This document shows, one piece after another, positions 44,745-53,018 of a stretch of DNA of 58,007 bases. A model generated the notes under the pieces. The model saw only the letters and a program-made list of their open reading frames with translations, was not told the origin of the DNA and made no database searches. The translations under genes were made by a program, and so were the position numbers. The DNA comes from Candidatus Cloacimonadota bacterium (GTDB taxonomy: Bacteria > Cloacimonadota > Cloacimonadia > Cloacimonadales > Cloacimonadaceae). Each line of letters opens with the position of its first letter. The stretch's first letter is position 1. The stretch spans positions 1 to 58,007 of the forward strand of contig JAQWBI010000009.1 of NCBI GenBank assembly GCA_028706475.1, given 5' to 3'.

Positions 44745-46136
44745 TTAAAAATACCATGAACAAATCAGATTGGGCTGATTGGGGGCGATGTCCAGATTGC
44801 GGGTCTCGCTGTGCACCAGCTTGCCTTGGGGCGAGAAGTATTCCAGGCGCAGACTCTGTTCACCTTCCGGAACAACCAGTTCCGTAATTAAAGCTTCGGA
44901 GGGAAAGAACTGAGATATCCTCAGATCGGCGTCTTCACTGAGGAACACCGCAGCATCAGCAACCAGGCCAAGCAGAGTTGCACCAAGGTCCGAAGATTTT
45001 TCTTGGGCTTTCTTCTTTGCTTCTTTGGCTGCGAGCCCCTTCAGAACAGTACGGCTGGCGCTTTTGAGAATGATCATTGGCTCTTTGAGTTCAAAGCTCT
45101 TGCGTGCTACCAGACTCATGTCTTCCAGCTTGTTCAGGCTTTGGCGTCTGCCATCAGAGAGAACCACATCCACTCTGGCTACCTTGGCACTGCGTTCTTC
45201 CAATGTGGGGATGGAAAACTTGAAGTAGTAGCCTTCGTCTATGCCTTCCCAGGGGATCACGTCCAGGTCGGATGTCTGTCCTACCGTACCCAGGATCAAG
45301 AGGTCTTTTGATGTGTGGATATGCATTTCCAGAGGACTCTTATAAGGCCCTCGGTTTACAAAGCTGATTACACGCAACACATTGCCCTTTGCCGTGTCTT
45401 GGGGATGGATGAGTGCCGGAGCTGGAAAGGGATATAACTCCGGTTGGCTTTTGAAGGCATAAAGCACGTTATCATAATCGATGCGGGCGTCGTCCATTTG
45501 CCCGTTGGCATCGTACATCAACATACTGATGTAGCGTGCCAGAGCTGAGGAATGGAAGCGACCGCGAGAGCTTTTCAGCTTTACTTTGGCTTTACTCTCC
45601 GTGCCCATCTCTTTGGCGAGACGCGCATACTTCTGCTCCAGCAAGCTCAATTTATCGTCCACACGACGTACTTCCACCATCGCTGCGTCACGATTGCCCA
45701 GTTCCAGGTAGTTGATGGCCTTAAACACGTTGATATAGATGTCTTCGTAGTCTTCCCCGGAATACTCCAGGGTGGGATCGTTCAAGACCATGGAACCGGT
45801 AGCTCTGATCACACTTTTGGTATAGAGCTCTTGGATGGCATCTTCCGCTTGCTGCAGCAGTTCATTGCTCTGCTGCCAATTACCTTGATAATGGTGGAGC
45901 ATTCCGGCATCGAGATAATATAGCAAGCGCTCTTTTTGCTTGTACATGCCGGGCTTCTCCACTATTGAGAGAGCTTTTGAAATATCCCTAGCGGCTAATG
46001 CCTTATCCAGATCCATCCGTGTACGATAGGATGTGATGTTTGCCGCACAGGAGCAGAATAAAACAGCAACAAGCATTGGCAGAATCCGCACAAGGATCCT
46101 GCGAACAGAGCTGTTCCGCTTGTTTACCGGGCTCAT
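44745..46136 (-). CDS. COG3014-like TPR lipoprotein
   Basis: The 463-residue product has a basic N-terminus and a hydrophobic segment ending in a lipobox-like FCSC (Cys30). A TPR-like region of ~200 residues follows and then a beta-rich C-terminal half. It resembles the uncharacterised COG3014 lipoproteins that often lie next to LpoB-like genes, as here (10-nt gap). Such pairs are thought to act in the outer membrane or periplasm; the exact function is unknown. Confidence 0.65.
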   Translation of the reverse strand: MSPVNKRNSSVRRILVRILPMLVAVLFCSCAANITSYRTRMDLDKALAARDISKALSIVEKPGMYKQKERLLYYLDAGMLHHYQGNWQQSNELLQQAEDAIQELYTKSVIRATGSMVLNDPTLEYSGEDYEDIYINVFKAINYLELGNRDAAMVEVRRVDDKLSLLEQKYARLAKEMGTESKAKVKLKSSRGRFHSSALARYISMLMYDANGQMDDARIDYDNVLYAFKSQPELYPFPAPALIHPQDTAKGNVLRVISFVNRGPYKSPLEMHIHTSKDLLILGTVGQTSDLDVIPWEGIDEGYYFKFSIPTLEERSAKVARVDVVLSDGRRQSLNKLEDMSLVARKSFELKEPMIILKSASRTVLKGLAAKEAKKKAQEKSSDLGATLLGLVADAAVFLSEDADLRISQFFPSEALITELVVPEGEQSLRLEYFSPQGKLVHSETRNLDIAPNQPNLICSWYF

Positions 46137-46146
46137 TTACTGCTAC

Positions 46147-46746
46147 TTATTTAAAGCGATTGCGCTCAACGAGCTTCATGATCTCTTTATTACCTATCCA
46201 GACCGTTTCCGTGGTTTCCACATCGATGAGTTCCAAATCTACCTGATAGTATTTGGCTGAGGTGCGGTCCACGCTGTCCATGATGGTCTTCAAGGTACCT
46301 TTCAGCATGTAATCTGCCCCCAATTCTTGCGCCATTCTCTTGGCAGTCTCTTCAGACGCGAAATACTGCTGATCGGTGCGTTCGTCACGCACTTCGTCGC
46401 GCATATCTTTTGACGCTACAAAGCGTACGGCTCCGCTGTTGATAAGCTCGCGTGAGATGTCGCTCACAAAGGTGCCCATCTCGATATGTTCACTTGAAAG
46501 ATTTCGCATGGTGCCGATAATCACAACCGGGCTGCGACCGTGTTGTTGTTGAAAAGTGCTCAACCAGGGGCGGGACACAACGTCCCGGATCATTTCTTCT
46601 GCCACAAGGCGGCTGTCTGTAGAATTCCATTTCCCACTCAAATCGGCAACGGTATCGGTGGGTACGCGCTGAACCTTTACACTGGGACCGCAGGCTGCTA
46701 CCAGCAGTGCCAGGCAGATCACGACCATCATTACTATTCTTTGCAT
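46147..46746 (-). CDS. LpoB-like lipoprotein
   Basis: The 199-residue product has a signal peptide with lipobox LVAAC (Cys19). A mature domain of the LpoB/COG3417 type follows (VVIIGTMRNLSSEHIEMGTF, DMRDEV, AQELGADYMLKGTL). LpoB activates PBP1b in enterobacteria; here the assignment is by family resemblance. The first gene of a two-gene operon with the COG3014-like gene. GGAGGAAAG precedes the ATG. Confidence 0.75.
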   Translation of the reverse strand: MQRIVMMVVICLALLVAACGPSVKVQRVPTDTVADLSGKWNSTDSRLVAEEMIRDVVSRPWLSTFQQQHGRSPVVIIGTMRNLSSEHIEMGTFVSDISRELINSGAVRFVASKDMRDEVRDERTDQQYFASEETAKRMAQELGADYMLKGTLKTIMDSVDRTSAKYYQVDLELIDVETTETVWIGNKEIMKLVERNRFK

Positions 46747-46761
46747 CTTTCCTCCATCTAT

Positions 46762-46790
46762 AGTATGGGCTTAATTATATTATGAGACAA
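46762..46790 (-). promoter_or_regulatory. Possible promoter of the LpoB-like gene
   Basis: On the minus strand TTGTCT (46790-46785), 17 bp and CATACT (46767-46762) lie just before the ribosome site. The leader would be very short. Confidence 0.3.
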
Positions 46791-47063
46791 CATATTAGCT
46801 CGATCCTCAAGGAATGTTTGTATTTTGGAATAAGGAACGCAAGGTCACTTTTTTGTCAAGCCAAAATTCCCGTTTTCCGCTTAACTATCTACGTCTTGAC
46901 CATTCATGACTGGTGACAGACCGGGTTATCATTGAGGCACAGTATTTGAAGGCATCACGAAAGAGCTTTGACAGTAATACCCCTATATATGCCATTTTCC
47001 TGCACATAGATACCTGTTTTGAGACAGATTTGGTAAGAATCTAAGGCTAATTGCCATGGAGCA
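46791..47063. other. Intergenic stretch with no gene seen
   Basis: I find no coding or RNA signature. A short CGGGTTATCATTGAGG near 46922 resembles the core of the palindromic repeat family but lacks its second arm. The MITE-like element begins at 47064. Confidence 0.5.
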
Positions 47064-47330
47064 CTAGTGACTCGTCAAGGTACGAATGTCGTTTTCTACT
47101 GGGCTGCCATACTACAATTTGGCAGATAATCCACCGACCGGTTCAACAGCTTTATTCCTCCTCTGGATTATCGATACTTGAACCTGATATTATCGGGTTA
47201 TCATCGAGTGAACACAGGATGATAACGGCTTGATATCAGCTTCAACACTGCATAGAACAAAGGGAATGAGGAGAATGATTCAAAAGCTCCCTTTGGTCGT
47301 TGTGGTACTCCAAGCTTGACATGACACTAG
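47064..47330 (+). mobile_element. MITE-like non-coding element, copy 1 (267 bp)
   Basis: It starts CTAGTGACTCGTCAAGG and ends CTTGACATGACACTAG. The two ends are inverted repeats over 17 bp with 13 matches. Its full length matches, in reverse orientation, 53617-53899 at high identity. Flanking sequences diverge exactly outside the CTAG at both ends, which defines the borders; CTAG may be the target duplicated on insertion. It contains palindromic repeat copy D and no ORF that could be a transposase. Confidence 0.75.
47180..47243 (+). repeat. 64-bp imperfect palindromic repeat, copy D (inside the MITE-like element)
   Basis: CGGGTTATCATC and GATGATAACGG form a near-perfect stem over a GAGTGAACACAG loop. 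Outer arms GATATTA and TGATATCAGCTTC extend it. It sits near the middle of the 267-bp element. Confidence 0.75.
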
Positions 47331-47361
47331 AAGCTACCGCTGATGGATGCAAGGTAACACT

Positions 47362-47637
47362 CTATTGATCCAGGATTTGGCGTATAACGGGACTGATCTG
47401 GCTGGCAGTAAATGGTTTGGGTATGAAGGGTATTGTGTTTCCCAGTAGACCATTACTAAGGACTATGTCATCAGTGTATCCAGACATAACCAGGATCTTT
47501 TGAGCAGGCTGCAGTTTCTTGACTTCCTCCACCAATTCCATACCGTTCATCCCAAGCATTACGATATCTGTGATCAGGAGATCAGGGCAATTGTTGAAGC
47601 GAAAGTATTCCAGGGCTTCGCTTGCTGTTGATGTCAA
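47362..47637 (-). pseudogene. C-terminal fragment of a response-regulator receiver domain
   Basis: The 91-codon frame encodes the second two-thirds of a receiver domain: CPDLLITDIVMLGMNGMELV with the phospho-acceptor Asp, ILVMSGYTDD, and PFIPKPF with the conserved Lys. The first strand and acidic pair (DDE) are missing, and the frame is closed upstream by a TAG. It probably derives from a hybrid histidine kinase and begins next to another gene fragment, so it is judged a remnant. It ends 32 bp from the MITE-like element. Confidence 0.65.
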
Positions 47638-47639
47638 AA

Positions 47640-47803
47640 GCTAGGATAACACCGGGATGCAGGCGGTTAGCGCTAGACAGTGCCGCTACGAAGTAGTTGC
47701 CCCAAAATACCGGCATCATATACAGCGATTCTCTGCGACCCAACAGCATTAGAAAGTTCGCGATCAACACCGAGCACAGAACGCTCAAGATAAGATATAA
47801 CAC
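47640..47803 (-). pseudogene. N-terminal fragment of a small membrane-transporter-like gene
   Basis: The frame starts LYLILSVLCSVLIANFLMLLG and continues LYMMPVFWGNYFVAAL, like the first two helices of a DMT-type transporter. Homology ends at about 47650, where the receiver fragment begins in another frame. Family assignment is weak; the truncation is clear from the join. Confidence 0.35.
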
Positions 47804-47811
47804 AGCCTTAC

Positions 47812-48213
47812 TTACACTCTTGTTTCCCAGTTTGCTCCAGGATCCAAATAGCGACAGCTATCTACGAAAAGTTCGTACAACACATAGTCTGCATCGGAAG
47901 CGTCCTTCCAATATTGATAAATAAAGGGGGCAAAATCCGCTACGGATTTCTTTACGGAGAGGTCTGTAATAATCTCCAGATTGCCGGCGATCCGAAAGTA
48001 ACCGTTACCCCGCGCATCACTTTGCAACACAAGACACTCCACCTGTGGATTAGCTTTGATCTGAGCTACTTTGGCATCTTGACTGCCGGTAGCAAAATAA
48101 AGCCTGCCATTTTGGTTGATCATGGTCATTGGCCGCAGACTGGAACGGTTATTTTTGATAGTGGAGACCACAGCCATGTGAGTGGGAGCGGGAAGTTTGA
48201 TTGTGCTTGTCAT
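47812..48213 (-). CDS. Pyridoxamine 5'-phosphate oxidase-like flavin protein
   Basis: The 133-residue product has the split-barrel layout of the PNPOx-like family: VSTIKNNRSSLRPMTMIN, LYFATGSQDAKVAQIKANPQ and a late FRIAGNLEI strand. Members bind FMN, F420 or haem; no residue here decides which. It overlaps fetB by 4 nt (ATGA) and is therefore the last gene of fetA-fetB-PNPOx. A role beside metal export is not established. Confidence 0.7.
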   Translation of the reverse strand: MTSTIKLPAPTHMAVVSTIKNNRSSLRPMTMINQNGRLYFATGSQDAKVAQIKANPQVECLVLQSDARGNGYFRIAGNLEIITDLSVKKSVADFAPFIYQYWKDASDADYVLYELFVDSCRYLDPGANWETRV

Positions 48214-48980
48214 ATTTCCTCCAGGGGCAGATAGTATTTATCGAAACGCTTGCGTAAGTAAAGCCTGATGCCCAGATAATCTGTGAGGCAGACTCCGCTG
48301 AAAATGGCAATCATTATCATCATCTGATACTTGATGGCCACCAAGGGTGAAGCTCCTCCCAGGATCTGGCCGGTCATCATCCCAGGAAGACTAACGACGC
48401 CCATGGAGGCTACAGAAAGCAATTGCGGCAATAAGGAAGCATGCATAGCCTTGCGAAAGGTAGGCAAAGCTGCTTCCCAGAGTGTCGCTCCCAGACTAAG
48501 GCGGGTGTAATATGCCTTCCAGTTGTCGGTAAGTCCGCTTTCAAAACGCTCCATAGCCAAAGCCAAGCTGTTCATGCTGTTGCCCAGAATCATACCGTAA
48601 ATGGGGATGGCGAACTCCGGAGAGAAAATGGGTTCGGGGCGAATCACCATGATCAGGATCCATGGCATCACCACTAAACTGGTGCTTAACAGTGCGGTAG
48701 CAAAGATGGGTAACAAGATGCGACGCTGAAATTTGAGCCTACTTCGCAAGGTGAAAACTGCGTTTGAGACCATTACCAGCATCCACAGCAGTGTGAGCCA
48801 GGAGATCCTTTGAGTGAAGAGGAATTCCAGCCAGACTCCCATCAAGCTCAATTGTACAATCATTCTGCCGAAGGAACTGAAAAGCTGACCGATCAGCTTC
48901 AATTTCAACTGAATAAAGATCAGGATCGGGAAGATCAAAAGCAGCAGGGCAAATCCTAATCCAAGATATGAGATATCCAT
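48210..48980 (-). CDS. fetB: FetB/YbbM-family ABC permease
   Basis: The 256-residue integral membrane protein has about seven hydrophobic segments and the family's MILGNSMNSLALAMERF and VSLPGMMTGQILGGASPLVAI stretches. In E. coli FetAB (YbbLM) exports iron and supports peroxide resistance. It starts directly at the stop of fetA (TGA-ATG), so both are one unit. Confidence 0.88.
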   Translation of the reverse strand: MDISYLGLGFALLLLIFPILIFIQLKLKLIGQLFSSFGRMIVQLSLMGVWLEFLFTQRISWLTLLWMLVMVSNAVFTLRSRLKFQRRILLPIFATALLSTSLVVMPWILIMVIRPEPIFSPEFAIPIYGMILGNSMNSLALAMERFESGLTDNWKAYYTRLSLGATLWEAALPTFRKAMHASLLPQLLSVASMGVVSLPGMMTGQILGGASPLVAIKYQMMIMIAIFSGVCLTDYLGIRLYLRKRFDKYYLPLEEI

Positions 48981-49634
48981 TCACAGCTCCTTGTTATCGA
49001 TGACCATGCCGTCTTTCAAAGTCCAGTTTCGGTCCCAACGGGCATGCCACAATGGATCGTGGGAGATCGCAATTACTGCGCCGGGATAGTGCTTGAATAT
49101 GCAGTCCGAGATAATCCCGGACGTATTCTGATCCAAAGCAGAGCTAATTTCGTCCAGCAAAAGTATCTTGGGATTCAACAGCAAGGTTCTCACCAGGGCA
49201 ATTCGCTGCTTCTCTCCGCCGGATAGCTGTTCGGCTTGCTTTGTAAGATGGCTTTCAGGCAAACGAAAGTTCTGAAACAGACCCAACATACGCTCTCTGC
49301 GCTCCTCGCTTCTGTGGGATCGGTTGGAGTGGAACCACAGCGGTTCCAGCAATATATCCTGCACGGTTCCTTCACCCAGATAGGGCTCTTGCATCACCAT
49401 GCAGATTTGGCTGCGTAGCTCAAAAGGAGGGTACTCCCGAAGATCTTTGCCTTCGTACAGAATGCTGCCTTCATAATTCTGATTCATCAGATTCAAAGTG
49501 TTCAACAATGAACTTTTACCCACACCTGTAGGTCCCACGATCAGAATCCGTTCCGATACTTTCACACTGAGCCTGATGTCAGATAGCAGCGTTTTATCGC
49601 CGTAATATAGACGTTTGATGTCGATTTCCAGCAT
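48981..49634 (-). CDS. fetA: FetA/YbbL-family ABC ATPase
   Basis: The 217-residue ATPase has Walker A GPTGVGKSS, Q-loop VMQEPYLGEGTV, signature LSGGEKQRIALVRTLL, Walker B ILLLDEISSALD and switch His (ISHDP). The short length and its pairing with a YbbM-type permease identify it as FetA and not a general MacB/LolD ATPase. First gene of the operon. Confidence 0.88.
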   Translation of the reverse strand: MLEIDIKRLYYGDKTLLSDIRLSVKVSERILIVGPTGVGKSSLLNTLNLMNQNYEGSILYEGKDLREYPPFELRSQICMVMQEPYLGEGTVQDILLEPLWFHSNRSHRSEERRERMLGLFQNFRLPESHLTKQAEQLSGGEKQRIALVRTLLLNPKILLLDEISSALDQNTSGIISDCIFKHYPGAVIAISHDPLWHARWDRNWTLKDGMVIDNKEL

Positions 49635-49788
49635 TTGGACTACTCCCGTGTCCTGTAACTAATGTATGTAACAATTATTCTGCTATGCTTTGCGTCAGTA
49701 CCCATTCTGTCAATGAATATCTGCATTTCGTGAAATTCATCGGGGCTATGGGTACTTGTCCCACCGTAATGGAGGATTCCGATTGTAT

Positions 49789-49808
49789 CGGAGCTTTCCG
49801 AAGCTCCG
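49789..49808 (-). terminator. Hairpin downstream of the OMP fragment
   Basis: CGGAGCTT and AAGCTCCG form a perfect 8-bp stem over a 4-nt loop. On the minus strand it follows the stop at 49825 by 16 bp. No clear T-run follows. Confidence 0.4.
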
Positions 49809-49824
49809 GTGTAATAGTGGACGT

Positions 49825-50037
49825 TTAGAATAAATTATAGCTAGGGCCAAGACCCAGCATTTGTTTCCATTGCATTTCGTGTACTTGTTCTTTGTCGTAG
49901 CGCATTTCAAATAGCAGGTTTGCGCTGATCAATCCAAAGGGTTTGGTAGTTAGTGTATTTTTCCACACCATGTCCGGGGATTTCCAATCATCGGTTGGCA
50001 GATCGTCTTCTTTTGAATTAAAGAATGCTTGATACAC
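49825..50037 (-). pseudogene. C-terminal fragment resembling a DUF3078-type outer membrane protein
   Basis: The 70-codon frame ends QWKQMLGLGPSYNLF, and has ANLLFEMRYDKEQV before it, like the last two strands of DUF3078/outer-membrane beta-barrel proteins (terminal Phe). No signal peptide or earlier strands are present, and the frame is closed upstream by TAA. I regard it as a 3' remnant. Confidence 0.45.
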
Positions 50038-50040
50038 TTA

Positions 50041-50272
50041 AAACCTGCCGCAAAAAGTGGATTGTAATGGGGCATCGATCTGCTTCTTCAGTTCCGACAC
50101 AAACTCAAGACCGCCGTCTAGAGTAGCAGCACCGAAGATGGCTACTAAAGATGTGGTCTGTACTCCCAGTCGAGCGATCGCGGCAATTGCCCCAAAGGAA
50201 AGGATGATTCCATCATTAGCAGCATTTAGACTATACCAGTTAACATAATCAGAAAACAGCGAAGTGTAAGAA
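50041..50272 (-). pseudogene. Possible VIT-family membrane-transporter fragment
   Basis: A minus-strand frame with no start codon of its own encodes NAANDGIILSFGAIAAIARL followed by TTSLVAIFGAATL and EFVSEL. The ANDGI and G-A-x4-G-x-x-[F/Y]-V-S spacing resemble the first helices of VIT/CCC1 metal transporters. It then runs on in other sequence. Weak; it may be chance. Confidence 0.25.
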
Positions 50273-50376
50273 ATATAGTAAAAAAGTAAGTTAATCGCCT
50301 CAGTGAAGATTTGCAGTTGACAAATCTGAGGGACTCACAATATTGCAAAAAATTGAAAACTGGAACGAGGTCCGCA
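50273..50376. other. Short leader before the M20 peptidase gene
   Basis: Part of the 742-bp gap between fetA and the peptidase, which otherwise holds the remnants listed. I see no promoter with both boxes; ACGAGG at 50365-50370 is the ribosome site. Confidence 0.4.
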
Positions 50377-51495
50377 ATGCAAAATGATGTTATCAGCTAT
50401 TTTATGCAATTGGTGCGCATTGATAGCGAATCACTGAATGAGAGGGCAATGGCAGACACAGTCAAAAAGGATCTGGAAAGCATTGGTGCAAAAGTAGAAG
50501 AAGACGATTGCCACAAAAAGACGGGGGGAAATGCCGGAAACATCTATGCATATCTTCCCGGAAACATAGATAAACCTCCAATTTTATTCTGCGCTCACTT
50601 GGATACAGTAAAGCCCGGAAACGGAGTAAAACCAAGAATTGAGAATGGAACAATCTACAGCGACGGAATTACCATCCTGGGCAGCGATGATAAATCCGGC
50701 GTAGCGGAGATAATCATAGGTCTAAAGCGTATTGTTGAAAGCGGCATGGATCATGCTCCGGTGGAGATTCTCTTTACCGTTAGCGAGGAAATCGGTCTTT
50801 TGGGGGCCAAAGGTTTCGACAAGAGCCGCCTAAAATCTGCCTTTGGTTTTGCCTTGGATTCTCATCAGGTTGGCGAGCTTTTGATCGGCGCTCCTGCACA
50901 GAACTCGTATAAAGCGGTTGTTCACGGTGTGGAGGCTCATGCGGGAGTCGAACCGGAAAAAGGGTTGAATGCCATCCGGATAGCTTCTGAAGCCATTGCC
51001 GCCATGCCCATGGGCAGGATAGATTTTGAGACCACCTGCAATCTGGGTATTATCAATGGCGGTGAAGCCACGAATGTGGTTCCCAACAAGGTTTTCCTCT
51101 ATGGTGAAGCTCGCAGCCACAATCCTGGAAAATTAGAACGTGTATGTAAAGATATCCATCATGCCCTGGAGAGCACCATAGCACGGTATGCGGAGCAGGG
51201 TGCTCGGCTGGAATATACTTGCGAAAAAGAGTACGAAGCCTTCAGAGTGGGCGAAAACGATCCCATAGTAATCTTGACCAAAAAAGCCTTGCAAAAGCTG
51301 AATATCTCCTGCCAACCTACAGTTGGCGGCGGCGGCAGCGATGCTAACATCATCTTTGCCACGGGTCTCCCGATGGTCATTACCGGAACGGGGATGGATA
51401 AAGTTCACACAGTTCATGAAAACATAAAAACCGACCAGTTGCTAAAGGGTACTGCCTTCATCGAGGAATTGGTACGTGTATATAGCGAAGGCTAA
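50377..51495 (+). CDS. M20-family metallopeptidase, PepT-like
   Basis: Zinc-dependent peptidase or deacylase of the M20 family. The 372-residue product has His74 and Asp76 (CAHLDTVKP), the bridging Asp (GSDDKSGVA), the catalytic Glu pair SEEIG (Glu137, Glu138) and a C-terminal metal His (HTVHENI). These support a tripeptidase-like member; ArgE/DapE are less likely. I chose ATG 50377, six nt after ACGAGG, over a frame start at 50311. It is followed 3 nt later by dapB, so it belongs to the diaminopimelate gene cluster. Confidence 0.88.
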   Translation: MQNDVISYFMQLVRIDSESLNERAMADTVKKDLESIGAKVEEDDCHKKTGGNAGNIYAYLPGNIDKPPILFCAHLDTVKPGNGVKPRIENGTIYSDGITILGSDDKSGVAEIIIGLKRIVESGMDHAPVEILFTVSEEIGLLGAKGFDKSRLKSAFGFALDSHQVGELLIGAPAQNSYKAVVHGVEAHAGVEPEKGLNAIRIASEAIAAMPMGRIDFETTCNLGIINGGEATNVVPNKVFLYGEARSHNPGKLERVCKDIHHALESTIARYAEQGARLEYTCEKEYEAFRVGENDPIVILTKKALQKLNISCQPTVGGGGSDANIIFATGLPMVITGTGMDKVHTVHENIKTDQLLKGTAFIEELVRVYSEG

Positions 51496-51498
51496 ACA

Positions 51499-52245
51499 AT
51501 GAACACAATCTGCCTGATCGGTTATGGCAAGATGGGCAGAATGCTCCATCAGTTGGCTCCGGACAAGGGCTTTGAAGTAGTAGGTATTATCGATCCAGCC
51601 TGGGATGGCGCTGTGCGAGAAATAAGCCCGGAAAGCCTGAATAACGCAGATGTTGCCATCGAATTCAGCCATCCATCCGTGGTGTTGAACAATTTGGAAC
51701 GGCTGATCAAACTGAGGCAGACCTGTGTGATCGGTACCACTGGGTGGCATCAGGAATTGCCTCGCATCATGGAAAAAGCAAAAGCCAGCGGCATCGGCAT
51801 GGTTTATGGCGCAAACTTCTCTTTGGGGATGAACCTGTTTTCCAGATTGATCGCAGATGCAGTGAAGCTGATGGACAAATTTGACGATTACGACCTTCTG
51901 GCATGGGAGCAACATCATGCTCAGAAAGCGGATAGCCCTTCCGGCACGGCGGTGGAATTGGCGAAACTGATCCTGGATAATAGCTCCCGCAAGAGCAAGG
52001 TGGTTTGGGACAGGCTGGAACGGCGCCCGGAAGCAGATGAGCTTCATTTTGCCAGTATGCGGGGCGGAAAGATACCTGGGACTCATGTCTTGGCTTTCGA
52101 CAGCGAGGCAGATACCATTGAGCTAAGCCACGTAGTGCGATCCCGTGCAACCTTCGCTTTGGGTGCTTTACAGGCGGCAAAATGGATTGCCGGGAAAAAA
52201 GGTGTATTTAACTTTAAGGATCTGATAGCGGATATACTATGCTGA
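51499..52245 (+). CDS. dapB: 4-hydroxy-tetrahydrodipicolinate reductase
   Basis: NAD(P)H-dependent step of lysine/meso-diaminopimelate synthesis. The 248-residue product has an N-terminal Rossmann motif (GYGKMGRM), GTTGW (79-83), and the active-site EQHHAQKADSPSGTA with His139/140 and Lys143. It overlaps dapF by 7 nt. Confidence 0.95.
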   Translation: MNTICLIGYGKMGRMLHQLAPDKGFEVVGIIDPAWDGAVREISPESLNNADVAIEFSHPSVVLNNLERLIKLRQTCVIGTTGWHQELPRIMEKAKASGIGMVYGANFSLGMNLFSRLIADAVKLMDKFDDYDLLAWEQHHAQKADSPSGTAVELAKLILDNSSRKSKVVWDRLERRPEADELHFASMRGGKIPGTHVLAFDSEADTIELSHVVRSRATFALGALQAAKWIAGKKGVFNFKDLIADILC

Positions 52246-53018
52246 TCCCTTTCATCAAGATGCAAGCTCAGGGCAATGACTTTGTAGTGTTGGATGTTTT
52301 TGAACAATCATTATCTGAGGTCGATTTTCATGCTTTGGCTATTGCTGTCTGCGAGCGTCATTTTGGAGTGGGAGCCGATGGTTTGGTGCTAATGTCTCCA
52401 TGCCTGGAAGCAGACGCCCGGATGACAATCTTCAATAACGACGGGTCTTTAGCGGAAATGTGTGGCAGCGCTCTGCGCTGTGTGTCTTCTCTGATGATGC
52501 AAAAAACCGGTAATTGCGACTTGGATATCCTTACCGATTCCGGATTAAAGCATGCCCGGCGAGATGGGGAGAAGGTTACGGTGAATCTGGGTAAAGCCAG
52601 GCTACTACGCAAGGGCTATCCAGTGGAGCAATTTACCGGTGACCTTGTGAACATCGGTAATCCGCATTATGTGGTGTTTGTAGATAGCCTGGAGGACGAT
52701 CCTCATCTGAAATATGGCACTATACTGGAAAACCATCCTGCCTTCGAAAAGCCCGTAAATGCTCATTTTATCAAGGTGTGCAACCGAGCCAGAATTCAGA
52801 TGAAGATATGGGAACATGCCTGCGGACCTACTTTGGCATGTGGAACCGGAGCCGCATCCTCGGTTTTTGCTGGCATCCAGCGCGGTATTCTCGATAGCAA
52901 AGTGGATGTGGAAGTTCCGGGCGGTGAGCTGCAGATTGATTACCTTTGTGACGGCAGCCTCCTGCTTTCCGGTACGGTTGCGGAGTCCTTTCGGGGAAGC
53001 TATCCATGGAAAATCTAG
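52239..53018 (+). CDS. dapF: Diaminopimelate epimerase
   Basis: Converts LL- to meso-diaminopimelate for peptidoglycan and lysine. The 259-residue product has MQAQGNDFVV, catalytic Cys75 (AEMCGSALR) and Cys201 (LACGTGA), and WEHACGPTLA. The first motif is usually MCGNGxR; here N-G is replaced by S-A. It overlaps the next gene by 13 nt. Confidence 0.95.
   Translation: MLIPFIKMQAQGNDFVVLDVFEQSLSEVDFHALAIAVCERHFGVGADGLVLMSPCLEADARMTIFNNDGSLAEMCGSALRCVSSLMMQKTGNCDLDILTDSGLKHARRDGEKVTVNLGKARLLRKGYPVEQFTGDLVNIGNPHYVVFVDSLEDDPHLKYGTILENHPAFEKPVNAHFIKVCNRARIQMKIWEHACGPTLACGTGAASSVFAGIQRGILDSKVDVEVPGGELQIDYLCDGSLLLSGTVAESFRGSYPWKI

Noticed and set aside
49825-50037. Functional small protein
   Set aside because: Only the last strands of a beta-barrel are recognisable, with no signal peptide, so a remnant is more likely.
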